Shown here piece after piece: positions 56,335 to 57,500 of a DNA stretch of 57,500 nt. Both the position numbers and the translations under genes were made by a program. The DNA is taken from positions 1 to 57,500 of the forward strand of contig WBZZ01004663.1 of assembly GCA_019918135.1 (NCBI GenBank), in the 5' to 3' direction. The DNA is from Paulinella micropora (lineage: Eukaryota; Cercozoa; Imbricatea; Euglyphida; Paulinellidae). Below the pieces are notes generated by a model. The model saw nothing but the letters and a program-made list of their open reading frames with translations, searched no databases and was not told the DNA's origin. How positions within the stretch are numbered: the stretch's first letter is position 1; each line of letters begins with the position of its first letter.

Positions 56335-57500
56335 ATGGAACTCAACGTAAACGGATGTTCGGCTCTGCCCCCCGTCGAAACAGGACTTGGCGATAACCTG
56401 GAAGACTCAGTGCTTTTACAACCGATGAATTTTTCGGCCACCGCAGTACTCACCGCGAATATCTCGAGCTCGCTAGACTCGAAGCTTGCTGCTCCCGGCA
56501 AGCCAACCTCCCCCACACCTGTCCAGACATGTTCCCCTTCAACTCGTATGGGGGGGAGTGAAAAGGTATTCAAACCCGTCTTGTCTCCTCTTAGCCAGCT
56601 CCCAGTTTCTCCGAAAGAACAAACTATGGGACACGAATGGGAATCTGATGTGAAACTCGGCCATCTGTCGCGTTCACAACCACAGCCGCGACATGATCAT
56701 CAACAGCAGCCACAACAGCCACAAACACAACAACGGCAGCCACAAAAGCAACAACAACCACAACAACAACAACAACAACAGCCACAACATCAACAGCAAC
56801 CACAACAGCAACAACAACATCAACAACCGCAACCACAAAAGCCACCACCACAAAAACAGCAACAGCAGCAACAGCAGCAGCAGCAACAACAGCAGCAGCA
56901 GCAACAACAGCAACAACAACAACAAAAGCAGCAGCAACAACAACAACAACAGAAGCAGCAGCAACAACATCAACAGCAGCAGCAGCAGCAACAACAACGA
57001 CAACAACAACAACAACAGCAGCAACAACAACAAAACCAGCAAAAAGAACAAAAGCAACAGCAACAGCAACAACAACAACAGCGAAGACGACGACGACGAC
57101 GAAATCAACAACTAGAACAACAACTACAACAACTACAACATCAAATACAACAACAAAAGCAACAACAGCAACAACAATATCAACAACAGCAGCAGCAGCG
57201 GTTGTTGCAGCAACAACAACAGCAGCCGCCAGGAAACGTCCCGCCCCAACCACCACCACTACTAGACACAGGGCAACAACTTCCTTCACAGGAACAGAGC
57301 CATGCTGTAAAGCCTTCACAACCACAAATCTTCTCTTTGCCGGCTCCTCGCCACCTGATTGAGCTGCGCCAGGAACTGCAGCAGCGACAACTGCTAGAAC
57401 AGCAACAACAGCTGCTAGAGCAACAGCAACAGCGCCAGCGACTGCTCAAACATCACCAACATCAGATTCTCCAGCACATGCTGGGAGAAAAGAAACCTCA
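56335..57500 (+). CDS. Glutamine-rich protein, 5' part, runs off the window
   Basis: An open frame of at least 388 codons from ATG 56,335 (MELNVNGCSALPPVETGLGD) without a stop to the end of the window. The first ~110 residues are Ser/Pro-rich and non-repetitive. From about 56,680 to 57,230 the DNA is a CAA/CAG repeat encoding poly-Gln with Pro, His, Lys and an Arg cluster (near 57,085-57,103). The last part (LPAPRHLIELRQELQQRQLL, ILQHMLGEKK) looks helical. Mixed CAA/CAG use argues for protein-level selection rather than a simple microsatellite. Gln-rich proteins of this kind are often transcription regulators; the identity here is unknown, and introns could lie upstream. Confidence 0.5.
   Translation, partial: MELNVNGCSALPPVETGLGDNLEDSVLLQPMNFSATAVLTANISSSLDSKLAAPGKPTSPTPVQTCSPSTRMGGSEKVFKPVLSPLSQLPVSPKEQTMGHEWESDVKLGHLSRSQPQPRHDHQQQPQQPQTQQRQPQKQQQPQQQQQQQPQHQQQPQQQQQHQQPQPQKPPPQKQQQQQQQQQQQQQQQQQQQQQQQKQQQQQQQQKQQQQHQQQQQQQQQRQQQQQQQQQQQNQQKEQKQQQQQQQQQRRRRRRRNQQLEQQLQQLQHQIQQQKQQQQQQYQQQQQQRLLQQQQQQPPGNVPPQPPPLLDTGQQLPSQEQSHAVKPSQPQIFSLPAPRHLIELRQELQQRQLLEQQQQLLEQQQQRQRLLKHHQHQILQHMLGEKKP

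Noticed and set aside
56624..57325. Poly-Val/Ala and poly-Leu frames on the minus strand and a poly-Asn/Ser frame on the plus strand
   Set aside because: Shadows of the CAA/CAG repeat that encodes glutamine in the frame starting at 56,335.

Overview
The window is eukaryotic genomic DNA carrying two related, inverted and partly decayed integrated DNA-virus elements of the Polinton/Maverick (adintovirus-like) type. The flanks look like a repeat-rich nuclear genome. They contain ATT, TTG and CT microsatellites, a tRNA-derived SINE pair with (ATT)n tails, a decayed non-LTR retrotransposon, candidate spliced genes and a long glutamine-rich ORF. I cannot name the host; an invertebrate or a unicellular eukaryote would both fit.

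Layout. 1-17.4 kb is host DNA: an unrecognised broken gene at 1.1-2.9 kb on the minus strand, a minisatellite, candidate exons at 4.6-7.4 kb interrupted by two SINE copies, long gene-poor repeats, a decayed LINE at 10.6-15.1 kb on the minus strand, and a broken multi-exon gene at 16-17.4 kb. About 17.9-34.2 kb is the LEFT viral element. It has no recognisable terminal repeat in the window and stops inside its fibre gene. 34,268-55,614 is the RIGHT viral element. It is complete by its ends: a 74-bp terminal inverted repeat beginning AG (3 mismatches) and a 6-bp target duplication GTGCTT at 34,262-34,267 and 55,615-55,620. 55.6-57.5 kb is host DNA with the Q-rich ORF running off the window.

The two elements share one virion module in the same order but opposite orientation: fibre with S74 chaperone, two-TM protein, secreted Cys-rich protein (antisense), a 122-123 aa protein, packaging ATPase, small basic core-like protein, coiled-coil protein and adenain-like protease, penton-like protein, double-jelly-roll major capsid protein, lectin-like surface protein, ExoX-C-like protein and class-3 lipase. 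They differ in replication: the right element has a protein-primed-type PolB (with a DDE integrase at the other end), whereas the left has at the same place an unrelated-looking PolB-like domain fused to an SF1 Pif1/RecD-type helicase. The left also has a GIY-YIG gene and a zinc-finger gene that the right lacks. The right has a DUF3223-like gene that the left lacks.

Both copies are damaged (frameshifts, in-frame stops). In the right copy a precise 1.2-kb inversion (48,900-50,100) cuts the lectin-like gene and the DUF3223-like gene at once. Short shared non-coding elements recur at gene starts (a GC-rich leader, a GTAAGTG/CACTTAC hairpin) and directly after stop codons (a GGGGCC element, twin hairpins), suggesting a common expression system. 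Several frameshifts fall in homopolymers, so some lesions could be consensus errors.
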